In this document: positions 18,980-27,975 of the stretch, in pieces | How the letters are laid out: each line of letters opens with the position of its first letter | Position numbering within the stretch: the stretch's first letter is position 1 | Assembly: GCA_965196985.1 (NCBI GenBank) | Contig: CBDALO010000072.1 | Span: 1-64,000, forward strand | Length of the DNA stretch: 64,000 nt | Source: 2-12-FULL-35-23 sp965196985 | GTDB lineage: Bacteria; Pseudomonadota; Gammaproteobacteria; UBA12402 | Reading direction: 5' to 3' | Made by a program: the position numbers and the translations under genes | Notes under the pieces: generated by a model | Told to the model about the DNA's origin: nothing | Databases searched by the model: none | The model's input: only the letters and a program-made list of their open reading frames with translations

Positions 18980-19879
18980 ATGAAAATCCAAGCAAGTTTA
19001 GTTGCCATAGTAACTCCCATGCAGAATGACGGTAGTATTGATTATGCAGCTTTTGAGCAGCTATTAGATTGGCATCAAAGCAGTGGTACCAGTGGTGTGG
19101 TTGTGCTAGGTACAACAGGCGAGTCGCCAACGCTATCCTCGCAAGAACGTGAGCAGCTTATTCGTCTAGCTGTCAAGCATTCTGCAGGTCGTTACCCAGT
19201 TATTATCGGGGCAGGTTCTAACTCAACGACACATACAATAGAGTTAACTCAGCAAGCAAAAACTTTAGGCGCTGATGCTGTTTTGTTAGTGGTGCCTTAT
19301 TACAATAAACCAACTCAGCAAGGTTTGTATGAGCATTTTAAAGCAGTAGCAGAAGCGGTGGCGATACCGCAGTTACTTTATAATGTACCAGGTCGTACGA
19401 TTACGGACCTTTCTGATGAAACGATTGCTAGGCTATCGCAAGTTAAAAATATAATAGGTATCAAAGAGGCTAGTGGTGACGTTGCCCGTGTTACTAATTT
19501 ACGACAAACTTGTGGCGATGAGTTTGTTTTGTTAAGCGGTGATGATGCAACGGGCGTTGATTTTGTTTTAGCGGGTGGCAATGGAGTAATCTCTGTTGTT
19601 GCTAACGTGGTACCAAAGCAGATGAGTGATATTTTTACTGCTGCTTTAGCAGGTGAGGGTGAAAAAGCTAAGCAGCTTGATGAAGCTATCGCGGCTTTGC
19701 ATAAGGGGTTATTCATTGAGTCAAACCCTATTCCCGTGAAATGGGCTTTGCAGCAAATGGGTAAAATAGGTTCTGGTATTCGTTTGCCGTTAACTCCCTT
19801 GTCCAAAGATAAGCAAACTTTACTTAACTCGGTTTTAATTGAAACAGGTGTGCGCAGCGAAAGTGAAACAATTCTTTAA
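18980..19879 (+). CDS. dapA: 4-hydroxy-tetrahydrodipicolinate synthase
   Basis: The 299-aa enzyme condenses pyruvate with aspartate semialdehyde, the first committed step to lysine and meso-diaminopimelate for peptidoglycan. It shows the GTTGES motif (residues 44-49), YNVPGRT with catalytic Tyr134, and the Schiff-base Lys162 in IIGIKEAS. Length is normal for the family. I chose the ATG at 18980, where homologues start; an in-frame ATG at 18935 would add 15 hydrophobic residues. It overlaps the downstream bamC-like gene by 17 bp, the usual gammaproteobacterial dapA-bamC pairing. The integrase-type IS ends about 70 bp upstream, so its promoter region may have been altered by insertion. Confidence 0.96.
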   Translation: MKIQASLVAIVTPMQNDGSIDYAAFEQLLDWHQSSGTSGVVVLGTTGESPTLSSQEREQLIRLAVKHSAGRYPVIIGAGSNSTTHTIELTQQAKTLGADAVLLVVPYYNKPTQQGLYEHFKAVAEAVAIPQLLYNVPGRTITDLSDETIARLSQVKNIIGIKEASGDVARVTNLRQTCGDEFVLLSGDDATGVDFVLAGGNGVISVVANVVPKQMSDIFTAALAGEGEKAKQLDEAIAALHKGLFIESNPIPVKWALQQMGKIGSGIRLPLTPLSKDKQTLLNSVLIETGVRSESETIL

Positions 19880-20153
19880 AATTTTCTTATTAGGCTTGTT
19901 GGTGGTTGCTGTGGCAGCGTGTTCGCGTTTGCCAAGAAAATACCAGTTTATTCGTAACAACTCTAATGATTATCGCACAGCTACAACGTTACCTCCGCTG
20001 TCGATTCCGCCAGGATACAGTTCTAACAAGTTTAAGGCATATTATGTTGTGCCCAATCCACAGCTTGCTAAACAAGCAACAGCAGTTGACTTATTACCAC
20101 CAGATTTAACTACCAAAGATATTCCTAAGCTTAAACATTGGTGGGATTTTTAG
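19863..20153 (+). CDS. bamC: Short BamC/NlpB-like lipoprotein
   Basis: Reading from the GTG at 19863, inside the end of dapA, gives 96 aa with a lipoprotein signal ending VAAC (lipobox). The rest, YRTATTLPPLSIPPGYSSNKFKAYYVVP, resembles the extended N-terminal segment of BamC that binds BamD (LxIPPGL). E. coli BamC is 344 aa with two helix-grip domains; here only the lipid anchor and N-terminal lasso are present. The overlap with dapA supports the identity. Either this lineage keeps a minimal BamC or the gene was shortened; the stop is followed by an intergenic hairpin repeat and no downstream remnant of the helix-grip domains was seen. Confidence 0.7.
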   Translation: MKQFFKIFLLGLLVVAVAACSRLPRKYQFIRNNSNDYRTATTLPPLSIPPGYSSNKFKAYYVVPNPQLAKQATAVDLLPPDLTTKDIPKLKHWWDF

Positions 20154-20190
20154 ATTGTCAAACCTTTAGCATTGGTTCATTTTATATGAG

Positions 20191-20362
20191 CCCTTTCTTA
20201 CTTGGCGACTTAGAAAAGCGCGCTTCTTGTGCCAGTTTTTCTTGCGTAACCAGGTCAGGGATGGCCTGGTTAGCAAAAGCAAACAGGATGTTTGATTTTT
20301 GCGATGGAAGAAAAGCCAGCAAGAAGCGAATTAAGCTTTTCCAGGAGCTAAGCAAGAAAGGG
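20191..20362. repeat. 172-bp intergenic inverted repeat (MITE-like)
   Basis: The ends ccctttcttacttgg... and ...ccaggagctaagcaagaaaggg are complementary with gaps, and the inner blocks tagaaaagcgcgcttcttg / caagaagcgaattaagctttt also pair, so the whole fills a long imperfect hairpin. It separates bamC from the convergent transporter gene and could act as a bidirectional terminator. Confidence 0.7.
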
Positions 20363-20367
20363 TGATG

Positions 20368-21818
20368 CTAGGCCCACAAACGCTTAAACCATGGCGTTAG
20401 CAAGATAATCAGCACGCCAACACCAATAGCGACAAGGCCATACAATCCGAAATAGTGTGAAAAAGTTGGGTTGGTAACTAAGGGGTGTGCAACTTGACCT
20501 TTAGGTATTCTGTCAGTCGTTGCTGATGCTAAGAAACCAGAGATGGCCGTGGCAATACCGGTTGAGAGTTGCCAAGCACCCATCATCATGCCTTCTAGCC
20601 GAGCTGGTACTAAGGTGCCGACCATGGCATAGCCAATAGGGGCAACAAAGAGCTCACCAAAGGTTTGGAAAAAGTAACTAAGCACGATCCAGCCAAAGCC
20701 AATATAACCAAGTGGGTTGTGGTGTGTTATTCCAACTTTTAATACTACGTATCCCAATCCCATGCTGGCAATACCTAAAGCAAACTTGAATCGTAATGGC
20801 ATGATGCGTCCTTTGCGGCTCATGTGTAAAAAGAACCAGCTTGTTAATGTACCGATAGTAATGATGAAGAAGGGATTTAGGCCATAGACGGAAGCTGTAG
20901 GGATCACAAAGCCATTAACCATGCGATCAACGTTATTTTTAATAAAGATCGTCAGCGCAGAAGGGGCGAGAGAGTACAGCGCCCAGAAGGCAACGCCAAA
21001 AATAATAAAAATTAAAAAGCCGAAAAGTTTGCGACGTGTTTGTTCTTTTTCGCGTAACGCAAGAGTAACGATAATCGCTATCATAACTGCACCAACTATC
21101 ATAAGTAGACAGTTGCTAATAGTGGCATGGTCTAGTAAGTAAGCCACAATTGGCACTGCGATTATAATCGCGATAATAATAGGTAAGATAGTTTGAGTAT
21201 TAACTTGAGGTTTGTAAGGGCGTACATTTGGAGCAGAATAAAACTCTAGGCGTTTAAAGCTAATTAAAAACAATATTAAACAACCAATCAGCAGTAAGAA
21301 GCTGGCAATAAAAGCAGGGCCATAACCAATGTGCGTTGAAATAAAACCGGATGAGGTAGCAGCAACTAAGCTACCTACATTAATACCGATATAAACGATG
21401 GTAAAACCACTGTCACGTAAGGGATCATCTTTACGAAACAGTTTGCCGATAATGCAGTTACCATTAGGTACGATAAGACCACTACCAATAATAAAGTAGG
21501 CAAGCCCCACAGTACAAAGGCTAAATGTTGTACGGCAACTAAGCAGCCTCCAAACCCAGCGAGTAGGCAGCCACAAATTATTGCTGCTTTGTAGTCATAA
21601 CGTCCACCTAAGTAGCCGCCTAGTAAGGAGGCGCTAAAGAATAGTGAGCCAAAAGCAGCATAAATGAAATAAGCGTGTTTAACGGAAATATGCAGCTGGC
21701 TGGTCAAGTAAAGCACTAATAATGCCTGCGTCATGCTTAGGCTGGGCATAAATAGCGCATTGACCCAAGCCATAGAAAATAGACCGCGTGGGTAAGCTGA
21801 CTTCTTCCCTTTTATCAT
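20368..21818 (-). pseudogene. POT/PTR2-family peptide transporter, frameshifted
   Basis: Two overlapping frames together encode a 483-aa proton-dependent oligopeptide transporter of normal length. The N-terminal part (from ATG 21818) has the first transmembrane helices and GGYLGGRYDYKAAI; the C-terminal part has FTIVYIGINVGSLVA, matching the PTR2 signature FYxxINxGSL, and later ELFVAPIGYAMVGTLVPARLEGMMMGAW, typical of the family. The frame changes at a run of four C on the plus strand (21505-21508; G on the coding strand), where one extra base would restore ...FVLWGLAYFIIGSG.... Membrane protein for uptake of di- and tripeptides. It is either a young pseudogene or a sequencing error in a homopolymer. 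Confidence 0.85.
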
Positions 21819-21918
21819 TCTGTTTCTCTTGTCGGTGGCAAGCTCGCAACCTTATCGAAAAAAATGCTGAAAGGGAAGAGTGCTTAAACCCGCATCAAGG
21901 ATAAGTTATTGAAAAACA

Positions 21919-21946
21919 GTGACAACTCGCATGATTTGGTTATAAT
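21919..21946 (+). promoter_or_regulatory. Putative sigma-70 promoter of ndk
   Basis: gtgaca, a 16-nt spacer and tataat lie 38 bp before the ndk start. The -10 box is a perfect consensus. Confidence 0.65.
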
Positions 21947-21983
21947 TCGCTCTTTTTAATCAATAAGTACTAAGGATTTTGTT

Positions 21984-22415
21984 ATGGCGATTGAGCAAAC
22001 ACTTTCTATTATCAAGCCTGATGCAGTGGCTAAAAATGTTATTGGTGAGATTTACACTCGCTTTGAAAAAGCTGGTTTAAAAATTATTGCGGCAAAAATG
22101 ATGCACTTAACTCAAGAGCAGGCAGAGGGTTTTTATGAGGTCCATGCCGAGCGTCCTTTCTTTAATGATTTAGTGAAGTTTATGATTTCAGGTCCAGTTA
22201 TGGTGCAAGTCTTAGAAGGTGAAGGGGCAATTGCTAAGCACCGCGAAGTGATGGGTGCAACGAATCCTGCTGAAGCAGCGCCAGGTACGATTCGTGCTGA
22301 CTTTGCTAATAGTATCGAAGAAAATGCAGTGCATGGTTCTGATGCGGCTGAAACAGCTGCGGTTGAGATTAATTTCTTTTTCGCTGCTGATGAGCTTTGT
22401 GAACGTACTCGGTAG
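21984..22415 (+). CDS. ndk: Nucleoside diphosphate kinase
   Basis: The 143-aa protein transfers the gamma phosphate between nucleoside triphosphates and diphosphates through a phospho-histidine. It starts with the classic TLSIIKPDAVAKNVIG and carries the active-site block NAVHGSDAAETA with the catalytic His. Length is typical. It leads the conserved run ndk-rlmN-rodZ-hisS seen in E. coli. The promoter-like sequence upstream is strong, and a 160-bp gap with repeat R4 separates it from rlmN, so it may be transcribed alone. Confidence 0.97.
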   Translation: MAIEQTLSIIKPDAVAKNVIGEIYTRFEKAGLKIIAAKMMHLTQEQAEGFYEVHAERPFFNDLVKFMISGPVMVQVLEGEGAIAKHREVMGATNPAEAAPGTIRADFANSIEENAVHGSDAAETAAVEINFFFAADELCERTR

Positions 22416-22450
22416 TAAGACAGGGTACAGTTTGTAGGAGATTAAAAAAT

Positions 22451-22556
22451 GTAGGTCGGTCCTGAGGTGGTATTGGTATTAACTTAAATAGGCATTGAGT
22501 ATTACACCACCGAAGGCCGAAGGGGTCTCGTCGCAACGCTTTGCGTTGTGACGCAA
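22451..22556. repeat. Intergenic repeat R4 (gtaggtcgg type)
   Basis: gtaggtcggtcctgaggtgg... followed by accgaaggccga and a short hairpin cgcaacgctttgcgttgtg. A related, longer copy lies at 43164-43290, where the far end is a clear complement (ccgacctac). Confidence 0.65.
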
Positions 22557-22581
22557 CAAAAACGTAAAGACAGATAAACTA

Positions 22582-23697
22582 ATGAAAACAAAAGCGAATT
22601 TACTTAACTTAGATCATGACAGTATGAAACAGTTTTTTACCGAGCTTGGTGAGAAACCTTTTCGTGCTACACAGGTATTTAAGTGGATTCATCAGTATGG
22701 CGTTACTGATTTTGAACAAATGACTAATTTAGGTAAAGCATTGCGTTTGCGATTGAGTGAAATTAGTGAAATAAAGCTTCCTGAAACTGCCTATGCTCAA
22801 CACTCTAACGATGGTACTTATAAATGGGTGGTGCGTTTCGATGATGGTAACTGTGTAGAGACAGTTTATATCCCTGAAGAGGGACGTGGTACGTTGTGCG
22901 TGTCTTCGCAAGTGGGTTGTGCGCTTAACTGTAGTTTTTGTTCAACAGCGAGACAGGGTTTCTCTCGTAACTTAACGGTAGCTGAAATTATTAGCCAGGT
23001 ATGGTTAGCTGTGCGAGCTTTATCAGAGCAGGATGGTCAGCACGATAAAAAAATTACAAACGTGGTTATGATGGGGATGGGAGAGCCGTTATTAAACTAC
23101 GATGCTGTGGTTGCTGCGATGGCAATTATGCGTGATGATCATGCTTATGGTTTATCAAAATATCGAGTGACGTTAAGTACCTCAGGGTTGGTGCCAGAGA
23201 TGCAGCGTCTATCAGAGCAAAGTGACGTAGCGTTAGCGGTATCGTTACATGCTTCTAATGATGCATTGCGTGATGTATTAGTGCCTATTAACAAAAAGTA
23301 TCCACTAAAAGAGTTGCTTGCAGCATGCAAAAGCCACTTTGCAAAGGAGCCGCGACGTAAAGTAACCTTTGAGTACGTAATGCTTGCAGGCGTTAATGAC
23401 AGTGACGAACTAGCTCACGAGTTAGTTTCAATTCTGCGCGGTATACCTTGTAAGGTTAATCTCATTCCATTTAACCCTTTTCCACAAACGCCTCATCAAT
23501 GTTCATCTAATAATCGTATTCATGCTTTTCGCGAAATTTTAAAATCAGCCGGTCTAGTCACTACGGTACGTAAAACTCGTGGTGAAGATATCGATGCAGC
23601 TTGTGGTCAGTTGGTCGGTGAGGTGCAAGATAAAACTAAAGGCGCTCGTAAGCGCTTGATTAACCTGCGTGCAGAGCGGCATTTAGCTGCGAAGTGA
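22582..23697 (+). CDS. rlmN: 23S rRNA/tRNA adenine-C2 methyltransferase (radical SAM)
   Basis: The 371-aa protein methylates A2503 of 23S rRNA and A37 of some tRNAs using a radical SAM mechanism. The [4Fe-4S] site CxxxCxxC is visible in GCALNCSFCSTARQG, the SAM-binding MMGMGEPLLNY follows, and the C-terminal catalytic Cys is in TRGEDIDAACGQLVGE. Length matches E. coli RlmN (384 aa). It lies directly before rodZ in many gammaproteobacteria, often with pilF in between; here an unrelated small gene takes that place. Confidence 0.97.
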   Translation: MKTKANLLNLDHDSMKQFFTELGEKPFRATQVFKWIHQYGVTDFEQMTNLGKALRLRLSEISEIKLPETAYAQHSNDGTYKWVVRFDDGNCVETVYIPEEGRGTLCVSSQVGCALNCSFCSTARQGFSRNLTVAEIISQVWLAVRALSEQDGQHDKKITNVVMMGMGEPLLNYDAVVAAMAIMRDDHAYGLSKYRVTLSTSGLVPEMQRLSEQSDVALAVSLHASNDALRDVLVPINKKYPLKELLAACKSHFAKEPRRKVTFEYVMLAGVNDSDELAHELVSILRGIPCKVNLIPFNPFPQTPHQCSSNNRIHAFREILKSAGLVTTVRKTRGEDIDAACGQLVGEVQDKTKGARKRLINLRAERHLAAK

Positions 23698-23877
23698 TGT
23701 CGCTAGGTTAGATACCTTCTTCTGCTAGCTGTCTGCTGCTCTGGTTTGTTATATTAAAGTAAGCTGTCCTTGCATAATGGTCCTCGGTGAGGATGTATTT
23801 CGTTAGTTCTTTACTTCCTATACTCCTTGATTAATAATTGACCATTAAGTTAAGAAAATAAAATAAGGATCCCTTTT

Positions 23878-24270
23878 ATGGGTAACTCTGATAAAAGCTC
23901 AGAAGATTTAAGCCTAGGCTCTAGCCCAGCGCATAGTAGCTTTAGTGGTACAGCAGATAACCCTGATCACTGTGGAGATGCTGAGGACCTTGGGAGTGGC
24001 TCTTATTCACCTGAATGTCTCGGTCCAGCTGGGCGGTGTTTTGGAGATGAATTGGACTCTGATGAAAGTGATGAAGATACTGAGGAATTAGGTAGTGAAA
24101 GCCGGCTTCAATCTGTTATATCAGCGCCAGCAGATTTGAGAATGGCATCGACGCCTCCTGCGTTAGTGGATGCTGAGCCTCAAGCGGTGTCATTCTTTAC
24201 AAGAGTATGTCGTTTTTATTCTGGAAGGCCTAGTGTGGAGGGGCAAATGAGGAGTCAGCGCAGACCTTAA
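23878..24270 (+). CDS. Hypothetical acidic Ser-rich protein (130 aa)
   Basis: I do not recognise this protein. It begins MGNSDKSSEDLSLGSSPAHSS, has no signal peptide or membrane segment, and holds an acidic stretch DELDSDESDEDTEELGSE near residues 58-75; the C-terminus turns basic (RSQRRP). Composition suggests an intrinsically disordered protein. An aaggat site lies 8 nt before the ATG. It occupies the slot between rlmN and rodZ where pilF often sits. A non-coding frame cannot be ruled out, but an open frame with a plausible ribosome site between two core genes favours a lineage-specific gene. Confidence 0.5.
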   Translation: MGNSDKSSEDLSLGSSPAHSSFSGTADNPDHCGDAEDLGSGSYSPECLGPAGRCFGDELDSDESDEDTEELGSESRLQSVISAPADLRMASTPPALVDAEPQAVSFFTRVCRFYSGRPSVEGQMRSQRRP

Positions 24271-24354
24271 CTGCTTGATGATATCCCGAGTGGTTTGTCA
24301 CTCAGTTTCACGCTATAATCGCCTCCTTCAAGCCAATTGAAAGAGGGTGAAATA

Positions 24355-24918
24355 ATGACAGAGGCAGGCGCTGAACAACTCGATATGACGTTATCACTTG
24401 GGCAACTATTACAAAAGGCTAGAGAGCAGCAAGGGTTAACCCAGGGGCAAGTTGCTGAGCATTTGCGCTTAACCAAGGATATGATTAATAAGATTGAAAC
24501 TGATCATTTTGCTGACCAGGATTATTCAGTCTTTGTTCGTGGCTATATTCGTTCTTACGCTAAGTATATCCAAGTTTCTCAGGAAGAAGTTGAGGCATTC
24601 TTTGAAAGCTTAACTGCTGTTGAACAACAACCAAAGCCAAGTCAACAAGCGCCGCTTATGCTTGAACAAACTTCACCAAGACGTCGTAAGTCAATTAAGT
24701 GGATTAGTTTGGGCATAGTGGCTGTATTGATTATCTTGGCTTTAGTCTGGGTGTTTTGGCAGCGTAGTAATACAGCCGCACCGGTCACTCCAACGCCGAT
24801 GACTAATTCAAATTTAGTTAACGGTGATCACTCGCCAACAGGAAATACACACAATCAATCCTTATCAGAACAATTTGCTAAGAAAGGTGCGCCAGCATCG
24901 ACAGCCGCTAAAAAATAA
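24355..24918 (+). CDS. rodZ: RodZ-like helix-turn-helix membrane protein
   Basis: Read from the ATG at 24355, with agagggtga just upstream (an in-frame TTG at 24337 is weaker), the product has 187 aa. Residues 14-75 are the HTH_25 domain (LGQLLQKAREQQGLTQGQVAEHLRLTKDMINKIE), which in RodZ binds MreB. A basic RRRKS precedes one transmembrane helix (about 115-135). The remaining 50 residues are Pro/Ser/Asn-rich and end without the C-terminal beta domain found in E. coli RodZ (337 aa). Role: linking MreB to the elongation machinery for rod shape. The place between rlmN and hisS agrees. ispG, usually next, is absent. Confidence 0.88.
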   Translation: MTEAGAEQLDMTLSLGQLLQKAREQQGLTQGQVAEHLRLTKDMINKIETDHFADQDYSVFVRGYIRSYAKYIQVSQEEVEAFFESLTAVEQQPKPSQQAPLMLEQTSPRRRKSIKWISLGIVAVLIILALVWVFWQRSNTAAPVTPTPMTNSNLVNGDHSPTGNTHNQSLSEQFAKKGAPASTAAKK

Positions 24919-24929
24919 AGGTCATAGCT

Positions 24930-26204
24930 ATGGGAAACAAGTTCCAAGCCATTCGAGGCATGAATGATATTTTGCCGGATAAAACGCCGCAGTGGCAATA
25001 TTTTGAAACCTTTATTCATCACTTGGCCGAGACTTATGGTTTTAGCGAAATTCGTTTTCCTATTGTGGAGAAAACTGAACTATTTGTGCGCGGGGTAGGG
25101 GAAGTTACTGATATCGTTGAAAAAGAAATGTATACCTTTGCTGATCGCAATGGTGATAGTCTATCATTACGTCCAGAAGGCACGGCTGGTTGTGTGCGTG
25201 CTGCTTTGCAACACGGTCTATTGCATAACCAACAGCCTAAGCTTTATTACCTAGGACCGCTGTTTCGTCATGAGCGTCCGCAGAAGGGGCGTTATCGTCA
25301 GTTCTATCAAGTTGGCTTTGAGTGGTTTGGTGTGCCGACCCCCGAAGCTGAGGTTGAGTTGTTAGCATTAACTTATCGGTTATGGAAGCAACTTGGACTT
25401 GTTGAACATGTACGTTTAGAAATTAATACTATTGGCAGTGCGGTCGAGCGTGCTGCTTATGCTGAAAGGTTAGTAACCTTCTATAAGCAGCATCAAGAGA
25501 AGTTGGATGAGGATAGTCAGCGTCGCTTACATAGAAATCCACTGCGTATCTTAGATAGTAAAAACCCTGATATGAAAGCTTTAAATGAACAAGCTCCGAA
25601 GTTGATTGATTGTTTGAGCGATGAGTCGCGAGCTCATTTTGATCAGGTTTGTGAATTACTAGATATGCTTGGTATTCAATATGAAATTAACCCGAAGCTA
25701 GTACGTGGTTTGGATTACTATTGTCATACAGTATTTGAGTGGGTAACCGATGCCTTAGGTGCACAAGGAACAATTTGTGCTGGTGGACGTTATGATGGGT
25801 TAGTTGAGCAGCTTGGTGGTAAGTCAACGCCTGCAGTTGGTTTTGCAATGGGGGTTGAGCGTATTTTAGAAATTTGTGCTGAGCTTAATCCTTTTCCTGA
25901 CGATAATCAGCAGGCCGGAGTCTTTATTGTCACTAGTGGTGTTGTTGCCAGACAGCAGGGTTTGTTGTTGGCTAAACAAATCCGAGACTTATGTCCGCAA
26001 ATGAAGGTATTGGTTAACTGTGATGAAGCAAGCTTTAAATCACAGTTTAAACGCGCAGATCAGAGTGGTGCTGAGATTGCTTTGGTATTGGGTGATGATG
26101 AAGTAGCAAATGCCTGTGTGACCGTTAAGTATTTACGTGAAGATAAACCTCAGGCTCAACTCAAGCTTGCTGAGATAGCAAGTTTCTTTTGTCATGACTA
26201 TTGA
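24930..26204 (+). CDS. hisS: Histidine-tRNA ligase
   Basis: The 424-aa class II synthetase charges tRNA-His. Motif 2 is seen in GPLFRHERPQKGRYRQFYQVGFEWFG, the His-specific motifs in LVRGLDYYCHTVFEW and AGGRYDGLVEQLGG, and motif 3 in AVGFAMGVERILEI; the C-terminal anticodon-binding domain follows. It starts 11 bp after rodZ and overlaps the next gene by 11 bp, so all appear to form one transcription unit. In E. coli yfgM follows hisS directly; here they are 13 kb apart. Confidence 0.98.
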   Translation: MGNKFQAIRGMNDILPDKTPQWQYFETFIHHLAETYGFSEIRFPIVEKTELFVRGVGEVTDIVEKEMYTFADRNGDSLSLRPEGTAGCVRAALQHGLLHNQQPKLYYLGPLFRHERPQKGRYRQFYQVGFEWFGVPTPEAEVELLALTYRLWKQLGLVEHVRLEINTIGSAVERAAYAERLVTFYKQHQEKLDEDSQRRLHRNPLRILDSKNPDMKALNEQAPKLIDCLSDESRAHFDQVCELLDMLGIQYEINPKLVRGLDYYCHTVFEWVTDALGAQGTICAGGRYDGLVEQLGGKSTPAVGFAMGVERILEICAELNPFPDDNQQAGVFIVTSGVVARQQGLLLAKQIRDLCPQMKVLVNCDEASFKSQFKRADQSGAEIALVLGDDEVANACVTVKYLREDKPQAQLKLAEIASFFCHDY

Positions 26205-27216
26205 AGTCAATGCCTATACAGTACGCAAACAAGGTGATGAGCTTTGTTTGGCGAACTATCAACCTCCCGATTTGCAGACAGATCAACTTCTTATTGAGAT
26301 TATTTGTTGCGGAGTGTGTCGCAGTGACGTGCACTTTATTGAGAATGATTGGGGTGATGCTCGTTATCCTATGGTACCAGGGCACGAAATAGTTGGTCGT
26401 GTTATTTCAACTGGTAAAGCAGTGAAGCATTTTAGTGTAGGGCAACGTGTAGGGGTGAGTTGGCAGCAGGGTTCCTGTGGGCATTGTGAATGGTGTTTAC
26501 AAGGTGAGGAGGAGTTTTGCCCTGAGTTAAAAGCTGTGTGTTTGGGGGTGAATGGTGGCTTTGCCGATAAGGTGATCGTGAGTGAGCGTTTTGCTTTAAC
26601 GCTGCCGGATAGCATTGCTGATCGTCACGTTGCGCCTTTACTTTGTGCTGGGGCAACTGTTTATAACGCTTTAACTTCTTATACGCTTAAACCAGGTTGT
26701 CGTGTTGGAGTGCTTGGTATGGGAGGTTTGGGGCATTTGGCAGTGCAGTTTGCGGTAGCGATGGGGCCTAAGGTTAGTGTTTTTGAGCGTAATGCTTCTA
26801 AACGCGATGACGCGTTAGGTTTTGGTGCTGAAGAGTTGTTGATTAACAGTGAGGCTGGTGTGCTAGCCGCACAGCAAGGGCGGTTTGATTTTATTTTATC
26901 GACACTATCAGCCGATATTGATTACCAGCCTTATGTTGATGCATTACGACCTCATGGTATATTGTGCTTTGCGGGTATCCCACAAAAAAGCCTTGCTATT
27001 TCAGTGTTTTCACTTATTATTGGCCAAAAAACGATCTCGGCAGTTCCGTTAGGTAGTCAACGTACTATTGCTGCTATGTTGAAATTTGCTGCTAGCCATC
27101 AGATTGTGCCGCAAGTTGAATGCCAACCTATGCGACGAGTCAATCAGGCGCTAACACGAGTAGCCGAGGGAAAGGCAAAATATCGGGTTGTGGTGACTAA
27201 TGAAACAATTACTTAA
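26194..27216 (+). CDS. Zinc-dependent alcohol dehydrogenase (CAD/YahK-like)
   Basis: A 340-aa medium-chain dehydrogenase. Catalytic zinc ligands are visible in CCGVCRSDVHF and GHEIVGRV, the structural zinc site in GSCGHCEWCLQGEEEFC, and the NADP-binding Rossmann motif in GVLGMGGLGHLAVQFAVAMG. The pattern matches the cinnamyl-alcohol-dehydrogenase-like aldehyde reductases (YahK, AdhC type), which reduce a broad range of aldehydes in the cytosol. The start overlaps hisS by 11 bp and the end overlaps the next gene by 17 bp, so it is translated within the hisS operon. True substrate is unknown. Confidence 0.88.
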   Translation: MTIEVNAYTVRKQGDELCLANYQPPDLQTDQLLIEIICCGVCRSDVHFIENDWGDARYPMVPGHEIVGRVISTGKAVKHFSVGQRVGVSWQQGSCGHCEWCLQGEEEFCPELKAVCLGVNGGFADKVIVSERFALTLPDSIADRHVAPLLCAGATVYNALTSYTLKPGCRVGVLGMGGLGHLAVQFAVAMGPKVSVFERNASKRDDALGFGAEELLINSEAGVLAAQQGRFDFILSTLSADIDYQPYVDALRPHGILCFAGIPQKSLAISVFSLIIGQKTISAVPLGSQRTIAAMLKFAASHQIVPQVECQPMRRVNQALTRVAEGKAKYRVVVTNETIT

Positions 27217-27724
27217 AAGAATTATAACTTTTCAATTTTATCCGGCGACAGTCAGTTATTTACTCTTCATTGTATTGCTCAATACTATTTTTAGTTATAT
27301 GCCTAACTTTAACATTTTGGGTGAACCTATTTCTGCAGCAGATTTTGTGGTGGGGTTGATCTATGTGATGCGTGATTTTGCGCAGCGTGAATCTAAGCAT
27401 TGGGTAATTGCAGCGATGTTAGCAGGGTGCTTGATTAGCTGGTTATTGGCTGAGCAACAAGCAGCATTGGCGAGTGTGGCTGCTTTTGTGGTGGGTGAGT
27501 CTTTGGATTGGAGTATTTATACCTTTACTAAGCGTCCATTGTCACAACGAATTTTATGGTCTTCGTTGATTAGTTCACCTGCTGATAGTGCGGTTAATTT
27601 ATACTTTCTGTACCAACTTGACTGGGTGGGTTTTTTCCTTATGATACTCACTAAGTTTGCTGGTGCTTTCTTGCTTTGGGGTTACTGGCGGGTCCGTCAG
27701 GCCCGGGCTATGGTGGTAGCTTAA
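27200..27724 (+). CDS. VUT-family (YhhQ-like) membrane transporter
   Basis: The 174-aa protein has about five to six hydrophobic segments. The motif DFVVGLIYVMRDFAQRE and the later ASVAAFVVGESLDWSIYTFTKRPL...SSPADSAVNLYFL match the VUT/YhhQ family, whose studied members import queuosine precursors (preQ0/preQ1) or related compounds. It is shorter than E. coli YhhQ (221 aa), as several family members are. It overlaps the end of the dehydrogenase gene by 17 bp, suggesting translational coupling. The substrate is inferred from the family only. Confidence 0.75.
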   Translation: MKQLLKRIITFQFYPATVSYLLFIVLLNTIFSYMPNFNILGEPISAADFVVGLIYVMRDFAQRESKHWVIAAMLAGCLISWLLAEQQAALASVAAFVVGESLDWSIYTFTKRPLSQRILWSSLISSPADSAVNLYFLYQLDWVGFFLMILTKFAGAFLLWGYWRVRQARAMVVA

Positions 27725-27802
27725 GCTTATAATCTATTGTTTTCTTATAGAAGTAGACCTGGTGTGTGGGTAAGGTAAGTTTCGACTTTTTCAAACTCTT
27801 TA

Positions 27803-27975
27803 CGACTAACGGGTCCTGTCACGAATCGTTTCCCAGCGTGTAGCCCGGATTAACCCCGCGACTTGTTGGCGGGGGAAAATCCGGGGCTGAGTATGGCTTA
27901 ACCCCGGATTATCAAATGCTTCGCATTTTCAATCCGGGCTACAGCTCGATTCGCGCCACCCGTTCTGCAGCATTG
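27803..27975. repeat. Composite intergenic repeat: R1 arms around an R2 core
   Basis: Outer arms gactaacgggtcctgtcacg and ctcgattcgcgccacccgtt are those of R1. The usual R1 core (ctcgcaagctgcgctgctgg) is absent and a full R2 unit (gtagcccggatt...aatccgggctac, 27840-27942) takes its place. The same swap occurs at 55283-55440. Confidence 0.85.
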
